Origin: Streptacidiphilus jeojiense
GTDB taxonomy: Bacteria > Actinomycetota > Actinomycetes > Streptomycetales > Streptomycetaceae
Assembly (NCBI RefSeq): GCF_000719095.1
Contig: NZ_JOEH01000013.1
Location: 124,001 to 188,000 of the forward strand
Direction of reading: 5' to 3'
DNA: 64,000 nucleotides
Both the position numbers and the translations under genes were made by a program. The notes beneath the pieces are model-generated. The model worked only from the letters and a program-made list of their open reading frames with translations, did not search any database and was not told the DNA's origin. Numbering within the stretch: position 1 is the first letter of the stretch; the number at the start of each line of letters is the position of its first letter. Shown here piece after piece: positions 9,479-18,114 of the stretch.

Positions 9479-10705
9479 ATGTATGCCTGGCCCGCCACCG
9501 ACGTCCCCGCGCTCCCCGGTCAGGGGAGCCCCCTGCGCATCTTCGACACCTCCGCAGGCGAAGTGCGGACCTCCGAGCCGGGCCCGACCGCCCGGCTCTA
9601 CGTCTGCGGGATCACGCCCTACGACGCCACCCACCTCGGCCACGCGGCCACCTACAACGCCTTCGACCTGATCCAGCGGGTCTGGCGGGACGCCGGCCAC
9701 GACGTGGAGTACGTCCAGAACGTCACCGACGTGGACGACCCGCTGCTGGAGCGCGCCACCGCCACCGGCCAGGACTGGACCGAGCTGGCCGAGCGCGAGA
9801 CCGCGCTGTTCCGCGAGGACATGACGGCGCTGCGGATGCTGCCGCCCGCGCACTACATCGGCGCGGTCGAGGCCATCCCGTCCATCGTCCCGCTGATCAA
9901 GGACCTGCTGGACTCCGGCGCGGCCTACCGCCTCGACGGCGACATCTACTTCTCGGTCGCGTCCGACCCGCACTTCGGCGAGGTCTCCCGGCTGGACGAG
10001 GAGCAGATGCTGCGCTTCTTCGGCGAGCGCGGCGGCGACCCGGACCGCCCCGGCAAGAAGCACCGTCTTGACCCCATGCTGTGGCTCGCGGCCCGGCCGG
10101 ACGAGCCCGCCTGGGACACCGAGATCGGCCACGGCCGGCCCGGCTGGCACATCGAGTGCGTGGCCATCGCGCTGCAGTACCTGGGCATGGAGTTCGACGT
10201 CCAGGGCGGCGGCAGCGACCTGGCCTTCCCGCACCACGAGATGGGCGCCTCGCACGCCCAGGTGCTGACCAAGTCGCATCCCTTCGCCCGCGCCTACGTG
10301 CACGCCGGCATGGTCGGCCTGCACGGCGAGAAGATGTCCAAGTCGCGCGGCAACCTGGTGTTCGTCTCCCAGCTGCGCCGGGACGGCGTGGAGCCCGCCG
10401 CGATCCGGCTCGCGCTGCTGGCGCACCACTACCGCTCCGACTGGGAGTGGACCGACGCCGACCTGCTGCGCGCCCAGGAGCGGCTGGCCCGCTGGCGCGC
10501 CGCGGTGTCCCGGCCGGACGGGCCAGACGCGGCGGCCACCCTGGCCGAGGTCCGCGAGGCCCTGGCGGACGACCTGAACTCGCCGCGCGCCCTGGCCGTC
10601 ATCGACGCCTGGGCCGCCAAGCAGGAGGCCTCCGGCGGCGACGACACCGGCGCGCCCGGGGTGGTCTCCCGGACGGTGGACGCGCTGCTGGGCGTGGCCC
10701 TCTAG
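9479..10705 (+). CDS. mshC: mycothiol biosynthesis ligase MshC
   Basis: 408 residues, the usual MshC length. MshC joins L-cysteine to glucosaminyl-inositol (GlcN-Ins) using ATP, the penultimate step of mycothiol synthesis, in the cytosol. It is a cysteinyl-tRNA-synthetase relative. The HIGH-like signature is in [15 protein letters not shown], the zinc-binding residues lie in the [15 protein letters not shown] and FPHHEMG segments, and the adenylate loop is EKMSKSRGN. The N-terminus [14 protein letters not shown] matches the start usual in MshC proteins, and a -10 box just upstream supports it. The anticodon-binding domain of CysS is absent, as expected. The other msh genes are not in the window. 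Confidence 0.96.
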   Translation: MYAWPATDVPALPGQGSPLRIFDTSAGEVRTSEPGPTARLYVCGITPYDATHLGHAATYNAFDLIQRVWRDAGHDVEYVQNVTDVDDPLLERATATGQDWTELAERETALFREDMTALRMLPPAHYIGAVEAIPSIVPLIKDLLDSGAAYRLDGDIYFSVASDPHFGEVSRLDEEQMLRFFGERGGDPDRPGKKHRLDPMLWLAARPDEPAWDTEIGHGRPGWHIECVAIALQYLGMEFDVQGGGSDLAFPHHEMGASHAQVLTKSHPFARAYVHAGMVGLHGEKMSKSRGNLVFVSQLRRDGVEPAAIRLALLAHHYRSDWEWTDADLLRAQERLARWRAAVSRPDGPDAAATLAEVREALADDLNSPRALAVIDAWAAKQEASGGDDTGAPGVVSRTVDALLGVAL

Positions 10706-10741
10706 GGGTTTCCTCACTGCTTTTGGCTGCGGACCGTAGCT

Positions 10742-10840
10742 GGTTTGTCGCGCAGTTCCCCGCGCCCCTGGGTAGGTGCAACTTACTCACCGTGGGTCAG
10801 TTGCAGCCCCCTAGGGGCGCGGGGAACTGCGCGACAAACC
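10742..10840. repeat. inverted-repeat element, copy 1 (28-bp perfect arms)
   Basis: Arms 10742-10769 and 10813-10840 are exact reverse complements (28 of 28), with an inner 7-bp pair TGCAACT/AGTTGCA in the 43-base loop. The element fills the gap between the convergent mshC and GT2 genes and could act as a two-way terminator. The core CAGTTCCCCGCGCCCCT recurs at 12877-12897 and, with one change, at 34541-34610. Confidence 0.9.
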
Positions 10841-10865
10841 CACTACGGCCTGCAGCCGAGTTCCC

Positions 10866-12041
10866 TCAGAACCCTTCGCTCCGCGACGGCGCCGGATAGG
10901 TCCGCCCCTTCCAGGCCGCCCCGCGCCCGCGCCAGTGCTGGACCGCCGAGTCCACCGTCATCAGCAGGTACAGCAGCGCCGTGAACGGCAGCAGCAGCGC
11001 GGCGACCGGCGGCTGCCGGTAGTACCGCAGCATGGGGACGTAGGTGTAGGCCATCAGCAGCCAGGCCGCGCCCGCCACCGAGGCCAGCCGCGAGTCGCCG
11101 GCCGCCAGCCCGACCACCGTGAGCACCGGCGGCACCAGGTAGACCAGGGCGAGCCCGAGCACCGTCCCGATCAGCAGCAGCACCGAGTGCCGCAGCTGGG
11201 CGAAGGCACTGCGGGAGACCATCCGCCACAGCTGCCCGAACTCCGGGTACGGGCGGACACTGTCCACCTGGTCGGCCAGCCCCAGCCAGGTCCGGCCGCC
11301 ACCGCGCTTCACCGCCTTCGCCAGGTTGACGTCGTCGATCACCGCGCCCCTGATCGCGGCGACCCCGCCGGCCCGCTCCAGCGCCTCGCGCCGCACCAGT
11401 GTGCAGCCGCCCGCGGCGGCCGCGGTGCGCGAACCGGGCCGGTTGCTCCACCGGAACGGGTACAGCTGGGCGAAGAAGTAGACGAAGGCCGGGACGATCA
11501 GCCGCTCCCAGCGGGTCTCGGTGCGCAGCCGCGCCATCTGCGACACCAGGTCGTAGCCGCCCCCGGAGGCCCCCTCGGCCGCCGCCACCAGGCTGTCCAG
11601 CGAGGCCGGCGCATGCGCGATGTCGGCATCGGTGAGCAGCAGGTACTCCACGTCCCCGGCCAGTTCGACGCCGTGCCGCAGCGCCCACAGCTTCCCGGTC
11701 CAGCCCTGCGGCGGCTCGCCGGGGGAGGTGACGGTCAGCGGCAGCGAACCGGGTGCCTCACCGAGTCTGCGGGCCAGCTCACCGGTGCCGTCGGTGCTCC
11801 CGTCGTCCACCAGGATCACCCGCGCGGTCCCCGGGTACTCCTGGGCCAGCAGCGAGGGCAGGCTCAGCGGCAGCACCTCGGCCTCGTCCCGGGCCGGCAC
11901 CACGATGGCCACCCCGGGCCGGGCGGCACGCTCCGGGCGCGGCGGCAGCCGCACGCCGGTGTGCCAGAAGCCGCCCTGACCGAAGGTCAGCCACAGCCAG
12001 GCCAGCAGGGACGCCACAGACACCCACATTTCCACGGTCAC
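10866..12041 (-). CDS. membrane-anchored GT2 glycosyltransferase (HpnB-like)
   Basis: 391 residues from GTG. An N-terminal membrane segment (about residues 5-22) is followed by a GT-A domain. It shows VAIVVPARDEAE, the nucleotide-sugar loop ILVDDGSTDGT, LLLTDADIAHAP (DxD-like metal site) and GAVIDDVNLAKAVKRGG (acceptor/catalytic acidic motif). Three or four C-terminal hydrophobic helices follow (about 265-370). The layout matches the hopene-associated glycosyltransferase HpnB group, whose biochemical role is poorly defined. No hopanoid gene is nearby, so the functional name should be taken as family resemblance only. It is convergent with mshC across the inverted-repeat element. Confidence 0.8.
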   Translation of the reverse strand: MTVEMWVSVASLLAWLWLTFGQGGFWHTGVRLPPRPERAARPGVAIVVPARDEAEVLPLSLPSLLAQEYPGTARVILVDDGSTDGTGELARRLGEAPGSLPLTVTSPGEPPQGWTGKLWALRHGVELAGDVEYLLLTDADIAHAPASLDSLVAAAEGASGGGYDLVSQMARLRTETRWERLIVPAFVYFFAQLYPFRWSNRPGSRTAAAAGGCTLVRREALERAGGVAAIRGAVIDDVNLAKAVKRGGGRTWLGLADQVDSVRPYPEFGQLWRMVSRSAFAQLRHSVLLLIGTVLGLALVYLVPPVLTVVGLAAGDSRLASVAGAAWLLMAYTYVPMLRYYRQPPVAALLLPFTALLYLLMTVDSAVQHWRGRGAAWKGRTYPAPSRSEGF

Positions 12042-12094
12042 CTGCGCGAGTATGCCGCACCGGCCTGCGCGTACCTCACCGGTGGGTCATCGAC

Positions 12095-12100
12095 TAAGGT
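12095..12100 (+). promoter_or_regulatory. -10 box TAAGGT, probable leaderless promoter
   Basis: TAAGGT ends eight bases before the ATG at 12109. It supports that start over the in-frame upstream ATG at 12052. Confidence 0.42.
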
Positions 12101-12108
12101 CGAGTCCT

Positions 12109-12855
12109 ATGAAGATCGCACTCGTCGACTCCGGTCTGGGCCTGCTGAGCGCCGCCGCCGCGCTGCGCGCACTGCGTCCGGACGCGGACCTGGTGCTCTC
12201 CACCGACCCCGACGGCATGCCCTGGGGTCCGCGCACCCCGGCCGGCATCACCGAGCACGCGCTGGCCTGTGCCCGGGCGGCGGCGGAGCAGCAGCCGGAC
12301 GCGCTGATCGTCGCCTGCAACACGGCCTCGGTGCACGCGCTGGAGGCGATCAGGGCGGAGCTGGAGCCGGACATCCCGGTCATCGGCACCGTCCCGGCGA
12401 TCAAGCCCGCGGCGGCGGCCGGCGGCCCGGTGGCGATCTGGGCCACCCCGGCCACCACCGGAAGCGCCTACCAGCGCGGTCTGATCCGGGAGTTCGCCGC
12501 GGGCGTCGAGGTCGCCGAGATCCCCTGCCCCGGACTGGCCGACGCGGTGGAGCGGGCCGACGCCGACGCCGTGGCGCAGGCCGTCGCGGCGGCGGCAGCG
12601 CTGACCCCGGCCGACACCCGTTCCCTGGTCCTCGGCTGCACCCACTACGAGCTCCTGGAAACCGCGATCCGCGCGGCCGTCCCGGGCCCCACCTTCTTCG
12701 GCTCCGCCCCGGCCGTCGCCGGCCAGGCCCTCCGCCGCGCCGCCCCGGCAGCGGTCGCCACCGAGGGCAACCGCACCCTCCTGGTCCTCCGCACCGGCCG
12801 CAAGGAAGAACTCCCCCCGGAGGCCCTCACCTACCCCGAAGGCCGCGCCCTGTAA
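12109..12855 (+). CDS. aspartate/glutamate racemase family protein
   Basis: 248 residues from ATG 12109 (MKIALVDSGLGLLSAAAAL). An in-frame ATG at 12052 would add a poor N-terminus. The two catalytic cysteines of cofactor-independent Asp/Glu racemases are present in VACNTAS and LGCTHYELL. MurI-like enzymes interconvert L- and D-glutamate for peptidoglycan. The substrate here is not certain, because the N-terminus differs from canonical MurI (the usual D-S-G-x-G-G-L becomes DSGLGLLS) and no cell-wall gene is adjacent. It may instead be a hydantoin- or aspartate-type racemase. A GC hairpin (12858-12870) and an inverted-repeat arm follow the stop. Confidence 0.8.
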   Translation: MKIALVDSGLGLLSAAAALRALRPDADLVLSTDPDGMPWGPRTPAGITEHALACARAAAEQQPDALIVACNTASVHALEAIRAELEPDIPVIGTVPAIKPAAAAGGPVAIWATPATTGSAYQRGLIREFAAGVEVAEIPCPGLADAVERADADAVAQAVAAAAALTPADTRSLVLGCTHYELLETAIRAAVPGPTFFGSAPAVAGQALRRAAPAAVATEGNRTLLVLRTGRKEELPPEALTYPEGRAL

Positions 12856-12876
12856 GAGCGCCGAAGGCGCGCTTTC

Positions 12877-12897
12877 AGGGGCGCGGGGAACTGCGCG
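12877..12897. repeat. inverted-repeat element, single arm (copy 2)
   Basis: 21 bases identical to the right arm of the element at 10813-10833, in the gap between the convergent racemase and NodB-like genes. Only one arm is present. Confidence 0.85.
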
Positions 12898-12930
12898 CCC
12901 AGCCCCAAGCCAACCCGCACCCATGCACCG

Positions 12931-13878
12931 TCAAACCGCAACCGCCCCCCGCAGCCTGCGCAACCCCGGTGTCCACCCAGCCAACACACTGTCAAAAATC
13001 CCCCGAGAAGTCCCGGCATCCACCCCGAGCCGACTGATCCTCAGCGGATCCGGCCGAACCGCCCCCACCGCCCGCAGATCGAACAGCTGATCGTCGCCCA
13101 GGAACGCACTGCGGTACCCGTACCCCCGCAGCAGCGCCTCCGCGCGCCCATCGGCCACCCCGTGCGGATGCGCGAACGCGCTCGGCTCCTCGCCGAGCAG
13201 CTCCGTCAGGATCCGGTGCCCGCCGACGACCTCCTCGCGGACGACGTAGTCGTCACAGCGGTCCAGCCGGGCGTGCCCCAGCGAGTGGTTGCCGATGGCG
13301 ACCCCGCCGTCCCGCAGCGCCCGCAGGTCCTCCGCGGTGAGCTGCGCACGGCCGGGCGCGGTCCGACGGGCCGTCACCCGCAGCTCCTCCAGGCAGCTGC
13401 GCCGGTCCGGGTCCGGCAGCGCCGCCATCGCGGCCACCGCTCCGGCGGGCGAGCGGCCCGGCAGCCGGCGGCTGTACCCGCCCTCGGCGACCAGGAACCG
13501 CGCCTCGTCCCACCAGTACGGACGCTCGCTGTCGACCAGTCCGGCGACGACGAAGGCCAGGGCGGGGACCCGCCGCGCGGCCAGCAGCGGCAGTGCCGTG
13601 GTCGCCGCGCTGCGGTGCCCGTGTTCGAAGGTCAGCAGCACCGCGTGCGAAGGCAGCGGCGCGCCGCCGGTCAGCGCGTTCTGGACCTGGCTGAGCGCCA
13701 CCGGGGTGGCGATCCGCAGCAGCCGGTCCAGCTGGGCCCGGAACGCTCCCGGGTCGTCCAGGTCGCGGAAGGTTAGCACGGCGAGCCGCCGCGCCGAGCG
13801 CCCACGGGGCCGGTCCGCGCCCAGGCGGCCCTGACGCTCGTCCGGCCTGGGCAGGATGGTGAGGTTCGGCTCTCGCAC
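12931..13878 (-). CDS. polysaccharide deacetylase-fold protein with degenerate active site
   Basis: 315 residues from GTG 13878, chosen because GGAAGGGAAG stands just before it; a GTG at 13908 would add ten residues. The fold is a NodB-like carbohydrate esterase (CE4). The HSxxH zinc motif is intact in IGNHSLGH (H198, H202). The first motif, normally TFDDG, reads TFEHG (residues 83-87), so both the usual catalytic-base Asp and the metal-binding Asp are changed. FAHPHGVADGRAEALLRGYGYRSAF is the C-terminal half of the fold. No signal peptide is apparent. It may be catalytically altered or inactive. The role is unknown. Confidence 0.78.
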   Translation of the reverse strand: MREPNLTILPRPDERQGRLGADRPRGRSARRLAVLTFRDLDDPGAFRAQLDRLLRIATPVALSQVQNALTGGAPLPSHAVLLTFEHGHRSAATTALPLLAARRVPALAFVVAGLVDSERPYWWDEARFLVAEGGYSRRLPGRSPAGAVAAMAALPDPDRRSCLEELRVTARRTAPGRAQLTAEDLRALRDGGVAIGNHSLGHARLDRCDDYVVREEVVGGHRILTELLGEEPSAFAHPHGVADGRAEALLRGYGYRSAFLGDDQLFDLRAVGAVRPDPLRISRLGVDAGTSRGIFDSVLAGWTPGLRRLRGAVAV

Positions 13879-14040
13879 GGACTTCCCTTCCGTCGCGCCG
13901 AGCTGCACCGGAGAGGGAGGGCCGGCGCGGCTATGTCACCCAACGTATGGAAGACCCACACCCCGGGGTGAAGGTTGTACGTCGGCACGGAACAAGTTTC
14001 CGATCGGTTCCGGACGACATCAGCAGCGGTTCCGACCGGG

Positions 14041-14046
14041 GACAAT
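14041..14046 (+). promoter_or_regulatory. -10 box GACAAT, probable leaderless promoter
   Basis: GACAAT ends six bases before the ATG at 14053 and favours that start over the in-frame ATG-like codon at 13975. Confidence 0.38.
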
Positions 14047-14052
14047 GGCCGC

Positions 14053-14970
14053 ATGACCGCCGAAGCCCAGCCCGCCGATCCCACAGGTCCCGGAGATCCC
14101 ACAGATCCCGTCGATCCCCGTCCGATCGAACGCCAGGTGGACCTCGGCACCGCGCGGCTGCTTCCCGACCTCGACCGGCCCCGGGGCTGGCTGCTCACCA
14201 TGGACGACGCGCCGCAGTCCTACGTCGACCTGGACAACCCGCTGCACCTGGAGTTCGAGTACGTCCAGCGGCTGGCCCACGCCGCCGACCTGGCGGCCCT
14301 GCCGGGACGGCCGCTGGACGTGCTGCACCTCGGCGGTGGGGCGCTCACCCTGCCCCGCTACCTGGCGGCCACCCGCCCCGGTTCGCACCAGCGGGTCGTC
14401 GAGCTGGACGCGGCGCTGATCGCCCTGGTGCGCGAGCAACTGCCGTGGACGCCGTCCCCCGGCGGCGCCGAGGTCAGGATCGAGGTCCATGCCGCCGACG
14501 CCCGCGCGGCCCTGGCCGCGAGCCCGGACGGCTCGGCGGACCTGCTGGTCGCCGACGTGTTCGGCGGCTCGCGCATCCCCGCGCAGCTCACCTCGGTGGA
14601 GTTCGTCCGGGAGGCGGCCCGGGTGCTGCGCGCGGACGGCCTCTACGCCGCCAACCTGGCCGACGGCGCTCCGCTGGACTTCGCCCGCTCGCAGCTGGCG
14701 ACCGTCGCCGCGGTGTTCCCCGAGGTGTGCCTGGTCGCCGAGCCCTCGGTGCTGCGCGGGCGCCGCTACGGCAATCTGGTGATCCTGGCCGGCCGGCGGC
14801 CGTTCCCGGTCGCGGACCTGGCCCGCCGCACCGCCGCGGACCCCTTCCCGGCCCGGGTGGTCCACGGCGACCGGCTCGACCTGCTCAGGGGGAAGGCGCG
14901 GCCGGTCACCGACGCGACCGCGACCCCCTCCCCGGCGCCGCCGGACGGCGCCTTCAACCTGGGGTCCTGA
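14053..14970 (+). CDS. spermidine synthase-like methyltransferase-fold protein
   Basis: 305 residues. A Rossmann SAM-binding fold shows LDVLHLGGGALTLPRYLAATRPGS (motif I), VVELDAALIALVRE (acidic end of strand 2), VHAADARAAL and LLVADVFGGSRIP. This matches the spermidine-synthase-like proteins common in actinobacteria. True spermidine synthases keep a DxxD/E catalytic pair and a decarboxy-SAM pocket; here the catalytic segment is VADVFGG, so polyamine synthesis is not assured. The N-terminal 30 residues are a Pro/Asp-rich PTGPGDPTDPVDP tract. It is convergent with the O-methyltransferase gene, with only four bases between stops. Confidence 0.75.
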   Translation: MTAEAQPADPTGPGDPTDPVDPRPIERQVDLGTARLLPDLDRPRGWLLTMDDAPQSYVDLDNPLHLEFEYVQRLAHAADLAALPGRPLDVLHLGGGALTLPRYLAATRPGSHQRVVELDAALIALVREQLPWTPSPGGAEVRIEVHAADARAALAASPDGSADLLVADVFGGSRIPAQLTSVEFVREAARVLRADGLYAANLADGAPLDFARSQLATVAAVFPEVCLVAEPSVLRGRRYGNLVILAGRRPFPVADLARRTAADPFPARVVHGDRLDLLRGKARPVTDATATPSPAPPDGAFNLGS

Positions 14971-14974
14971 CCGG

Positions 14975-15658
14975 CTACTCGCCGACGAGGGCCAGCGCGA
15001 ACCCGTCGTACCCCTTGCCGCCCACGGTCTGCAGCACGGTGCCGCGGAGCCGCGGCTCAGCGGCGATCAGTTCCACCGCCTCCTGGGAGCCCCTGATCGC
15101 CGGATCCGCGGAGCCGACGTCCGCCAGATGCCCCTCGCGCACCACGTTGTCGACCACGACCAGGGTGCCCGGACGGCCCAGCTCCAGCGCCCAGCGGAGG
15201 TAGTTGCCGCTGTTGACCTTGTCGGCGTCGATGAAGACCAGGTCGAACGGCTCCGGCTGCTCCCGCTGCAGCAGCGGCAGGCTCTCCAGGGCCGGGCCGA
15301 CCCGTACCTCGACCCGGTCGGCCAGGCCGGCCGCGGCGATGTTGGCCGTGGCCACCTCGGCGTGCCTGGGGTCGAACTCCAGCGTCACCAGGCGGCCGTC
15401 CGCCGGCAGGGCCCGGGCCAGGCAGATGGTGGAGTAGCCGCCGAGGGTGCCGATCTCCAGGATCCGCCGTGCCCCCACCAGCCGCGCCAGCAGGTTGAGG
15501 AACTCGCCCTGCGAGGCCGACACCGCGATCTGCGGCAGCCCGGCGGCGTCGCTGGCCTTCAGCGCGGCGTCCAGCACCGGGTCGCCGAGCCCCAGGGTCC
15601 GGTCGATGTAGCTGTCCACGTGCTGCCAGGTCCGCTGGTCCGTCGCGTCCGCGCTCAT
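14975..15658 (-). CDS. class I SAM-dependent O-methyltransferase
   Basis: 227 residues from ATG, with GGAAAGGCAGG upstream. It belongs to the catechol/caffeoyl-CoA O-methyltransferase type. Motif I is ILEIGTLGGYSTICLARALP, followed by LEFDPRHAEVA. The metal/acceptor motif is FDLVFIDADKVNSGNYLRWAL, and VVVDNVVREG contributes the second metal-binding Asp-Asn pair. It is expected to transfer a methyl group from SAM to a hydroxyl of a small molecule in the cytosol, with Mg2+. The substrate is unknown and no pathway genes are adjacent. Confidence 0.88.
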   Translation of the reverse strand: MSADATDQRTWQHVDSYIDRTLGLGDPVLDAALKASDAAGLPQIAVSASQGEFLNLLARLVGARRILEIGTLGGYSTICLARALPADGRLVTLEFDPRHAEVATANIAAAGLADRVEVRVGPALESLPLLQREQPEPFDLVFIDADKVNSGNYLRWALELGRPGTLVVVDNVVREGHLADVGSADPAIRGSQEAVELIAAEPRLRGTVLQTVGGKGYDGFALALVGE

Positions 15659-15729
15659 CCTGCTGCCTTTCCGTCACACCGCCGCTGACATGCCGTTCGA
15701 TCGCCAACCTACCCGGCGCGGAGGCCCCC

Positions 15730-15735
15730 TACCAT
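15730..15735 (+). promoter_or_regulatory. -10 box TACCAT, probable leaderless promoter
   Basis: TACCAT ends seven bases before ATG 15743 and overlaps the alternative ATG 15734, so it argues for 15743 as the start. Confidence 0.4.
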
Positions 15736-15742
15736 GGACGCC

Positions 15743-16327
15743 ATGCGCCTCATCGGAGAGATCGACCCCGCCCGCCCGCTGCTCGTCGTGGCCGTCGCCG
15801 AGGAGGCGGCCTACCTGGACGAGCGGTTGCCGGTGCTGCTCACCGGCATGGGAAAGGTCAACGCCGGCGTCGCCCTGGCGACCGTGCTGGGTCGCGGCCC
15901 GCTGCCGGCCGCGGTGGTCAACCTGGGGACGGCGGGCGCGCTGCGGCCGGGCCTGGAGGGGACCCATGAGATCGGCGAGGTGATCCAGCACGACCTCGAC
16001 TCCGCGATGCTGCACACGCTCACCGGCGAGACCTACGGCCCCCCGCTGGCCCTGGACGGCGGCCGGGCAGCCCTTCCGGTGCTGGCCACCGGGGACCTCT
16101 TCGTGGCCGAGGAGGAGGCCAGGAAGCGGCTCGCCGAACGCGCCGACCTGGTCGACATGGAGGGCTATGCGGTGGCCAGCGCGGCGCTGGCGGCCGGTGT
16201 CCCGGTCCGGCTGGTCAAGCACGTCAGCGACGAGGCCGGCGAGGGCGCGGCGCGCACCTGGCGCCAGTCGGTGGACGGCTGCGCCAAGGCGCTGGGGCAG
16301 TGGGCCCGCGAGAACCTGCAGCCCTGA
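15743..16327 (+). CDS. MTA/SAH nucleosidase-like phosphorylase-fold protein
   Basis: 194 residues from ATG 15743; ATG 15734 is three codons upstream, but a -10 box overlaps it. It has the purine nucleoside phosphorylase/nucleosidase fold, with LTGMGKVNAGVALATVLG (purine/sugar site), VNLGTAGALRPG and VDMEGYAVASAAL (the MEG ribose-binding motif). The final KHVSDEAG carries the Asp expected to protonate the purine N7. It should hydrolyse methylthioadenosine or S-adenosylhomocysteine (or a related nucleoside) in methionine salvage. It is shorter than E. coli MTAN (about 230 residues). Confidence 0.82.
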   Translation: MRLIGEIDPARPLLVVAVAEEAAYLDERLPVLLTGMGKVNAGVALATVLGRGPLPAAVVNLGTAGALRPGLEGTHEIGEVIQHDLDSAMLHTLTGETYGPPLALDGGRAALPVLATGDLFVAEEEARKRLAERADLVDMEGYAVASAALAAGVPVRLVKHVSDEAGEGAARTWRQSVDGCAKALGQWARENLQP

Positions 16328-16334
16328 CGACGGC

Positions 16335-17408
16335 TCAGGGCTCGGCCAGCGGCCGGGCCGAGGCCATGCCGACCAGCAGCCCCGCGCCCGCGGTGATGCC
16401 GGGGAAGCTGAGCACCGGGCTGATCGCAGCCTGCACCGCCAGCGCGGTCAGCGCTCCGGCGGCGGTCAGCACCGTCGGGGTGGAGCCCGGGGAGCGGCGC
16501 AGGGTCCACATCATCCAGCCGTAGGAAGCGGTCAGCAGGCACAGCCCGGGCACCCCCTGTTCCGCCGCCACCTCCAGCGCCGCCGATGAGGCGCCGCCAG
16601 GGGTGGAGAAGTCCTGTGCGGCGGGGCTCAGTTCGGTGAAGCGGCCGGGGCCGACACCGCGCAGCGGAGCCCGTCCGGCCTCCTGGACCGCGTCGTGCCA
16701 GAGTGCGGCCCGCTGCTGGGAGAGCGGCAGGCCGCCGTTCCTGGCCGTCAGGTCGGCACCTGAACGGGCCAGCAGCAGCGGCGCGGAGGCGGCCAGCACG
16801 GCGCACAGCCCGAGCAGCAGCAGCGCTGGCAGCCGCCGTGCGGCGGTCCGGACCGCGATGGCGAGGATCAGGATGCCCAGGCAGGCCAGCACCGCCGCGG
16901 TGGAGCCGGTGGACACCGCCTCGGCCGTCAACGCGCAGGCGAGCAGCGCGAACACGAACACCGGGCGGACCAGGCGCAGCGCGCGCCGTCGCGATCCGGC
17001 CGGCACCGTTCTGGAGGTCTGCGCCGCACAGCAGGCCGCGCCGACGGCCAGGGCGATCAGGGCGCCGTTGGCGTCGGCGTCGTGCAGCGGGGGAGCGGCC
17101 GGGTCGCCGGAGAGCCCGCCGGGGGCGATCAGCGCCAGGACGCCCACCGCCAGCGCGATCACCGCGGGCGAGCCGACCGGCGCGACGGCTCCGGCGATGC
17201 GTCCGGCCGCGTAGCCGGCGGCGACCGCGAGCAGCCCCAGCAGGACTCCCTCGGGATGGGCGTCGCGTCCGCTGGAGGTGTAGAGCGACCAGCTGGCGCA
17301 GCCGGCCAGCAGCAGCGCGCCGATCACGTCCACGGCCGTGTCCGAGGCGGCTCCTGAGGGACCGTCGAGGTCGGGGGAGCCGATCGTCGATGTTCGCGCA
17401 GCCCCCAT
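16335..17408 (-). CDS. O-antigen-ligase-like polytopic membrane protein
   Basis: 357 residues from ATG 17408, with a G-rich site (ACGGGGG) upstream. The protein has about nine or ten hydrophobic helices. A soluble loop contains QRAALWHDAVQEAGRAPLRG followed by VGPGRF, the pattern PL.GVGPG.F that marks the Wzy_C/O-antigen ligase family. Members polymerise or ligate surface glycans, acting outside the membrane on lipid-linked sugars. No polysaccharide gene cluster is adjacent, so the glycan is unknown. It is convergent with the nucleosidase gene (7-base gap) and divergent from the NUDIX gene. Confidence 0.72.
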   Translation of the reverse strand: MGAARTSTIGSPDLDGPSGAASDTAVDVIGALLLAGCASWSLYTSSGRDAHPEGVLLGLLAVAAGYAAGRIAGAVAPVGSPAVIALAVGVLALIAPGGLSGDPAAPPLHDADANGALIALAVGAACCAAQTSRTVPAGSRRRALRLVRPVFVFALLACALTAEAVSTGSTAAVLACLGILILAIAVRTAARRLPALLLLGLCAVLAASAPLLLARSGADLTARNGGLPLSQQRAALWHDAVQEAGRAPLRGVGPGRFTELSPAAQDFSTPGGASSAALEVAAEQGVPGLCLLTASYGWMMWTLRRSPGSTPTVLTAAGALTALAVQAAISPVLSFPGITAGAGLLVGMASARPLAEP

Positions 17409-17520
17409 GCCGGCCCCCGTTTCCCGTCGGTCCACGGTAGACCGGAGCTGGCCGAATGACGCCCCTTCGCACAAATATTCGCTGGTCATGACAAGGGTGG
17501 GTGATGATCGGGCGGCCGGA

Positions 17521-17526
17521 TAGGGT
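17521..17526 (+). promoter_or_regulatory. -10 box TAGGGT, probable leaderless promoter
   Basis: TAGGGT ends six bases before the NUDIX ATG at 17533, in a locally AT-richer divergent gap (17409-17532). Confidence 0.45.
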
Positions 17527-17532
17527 CGGGCC

Positions 17533-18114
17533 ATGGCTATTCCAGAGTTCGTGCGCGAGCTGCGCAGCAAGGTCGGACAGCAGCCGCTGTGGATGTCCGG
17601 GGTCACCGCCGTGGTCCTGGACGGGCAGGGCAGGGTGCTGCTGGGGCGCCGTTCGGACACCGGCCGCTGGGCGCTGATCACCGGCATCATGGACCCGGGC
17701 GAGCAGCCCGCCGACGCGGTGGCGCGCGAGTGCCTGGAGGAGACCGGCGTGCACGCCGTGCCCGAGCGGCTGACCAGCGTGACGGTCTCGCCGCTGATCG
17801 TCCACGACAACGGCGACCAGGCGCAGTACCTGGAGCTGACCTTCCTCTGCCGCGCGGTGGGCGGCGAGGCCAGGGTGAATGACGACGAGTCACTGGAGGT
17901 CGGCTGGTTCGAGCCGGACGCCCTGCCGGAGGGGTTCGACGAGCGGGCGCGGAAGCGGCTGCGGATCGCCCTGAGCGGGTCGGCGGAGGCGTACTTCAGC
18001 TTCGACCCGACGGCGGCCGGTGACCCGACGGCGGCCGGTGACCCGACGGCGGCCGGTGACCCGACGGCGGCCGGTGACCCGACGGCGGCCGGTCAGAGCT
18101 TGCGCACCACGTAG
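17533..18114 (+). CDS. NUDIX hydrolase with repeat-encoded C-terminal tail
   Basis: 193 residues. The NUDIX box is complete: G-x5-E-x7-REC-x-EE-x-G, reading from GIMDPGEQ through RECLEETGV. The fold starts with SGVTAVVLDGQGRVLLGRRSDTGRW. It is expected to hydrolyse a nucleoside diphosphate linked to another group. The last 37 residues are five copies of DPTAAG followed by QSLRTT, encoded by a perfect 18-bp tandem repeat. The final codons run antisense over the end of dhaM, so the tail may be a recent extension. Nothing identifies the substrate. Confidence 0.9.
   Translation: MAIPEFVRELRSKVGQQPLWMSGVTAVVLDGQGRVLLGRRSDTGRWALITGIMDPGEQPADAVARECLEETGVHAVPERLTSVTVSPLIVHDNGDQAQYLELTFLCRAVGGEARVNDDESLEVGWFEPDALPEGFDERARKRLRIALSGSAEAYFSFDPTAAGDPTAAGDPTAAGDPTAAGDPTAAGQSLRTT
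18004..18093 (+). repeat. 18-bp tandem repeat, 5 perfect copies
   Basis: The unit GACCCGACGGCGGCCGGT is repeated exactly five times in frame (18 bases = 6 codons), coding DPTAAG in the NUDIX tail. It ends at the last base of the opposed dhaM stop codon. Copy number is likely variable between strains. Confidence 0.97.

Noticed and set aside
13975..14052. Upstream start for the spermidine-synthase-like gene
   Set aside because: The extension is not family-like and a -10 box immediately precedes ATG 14053.
18004..18093. Possible CRISPR-like array
   Set aside because: The five units are contiguous with no spacers and encode protein in frame; no cas gene is near.
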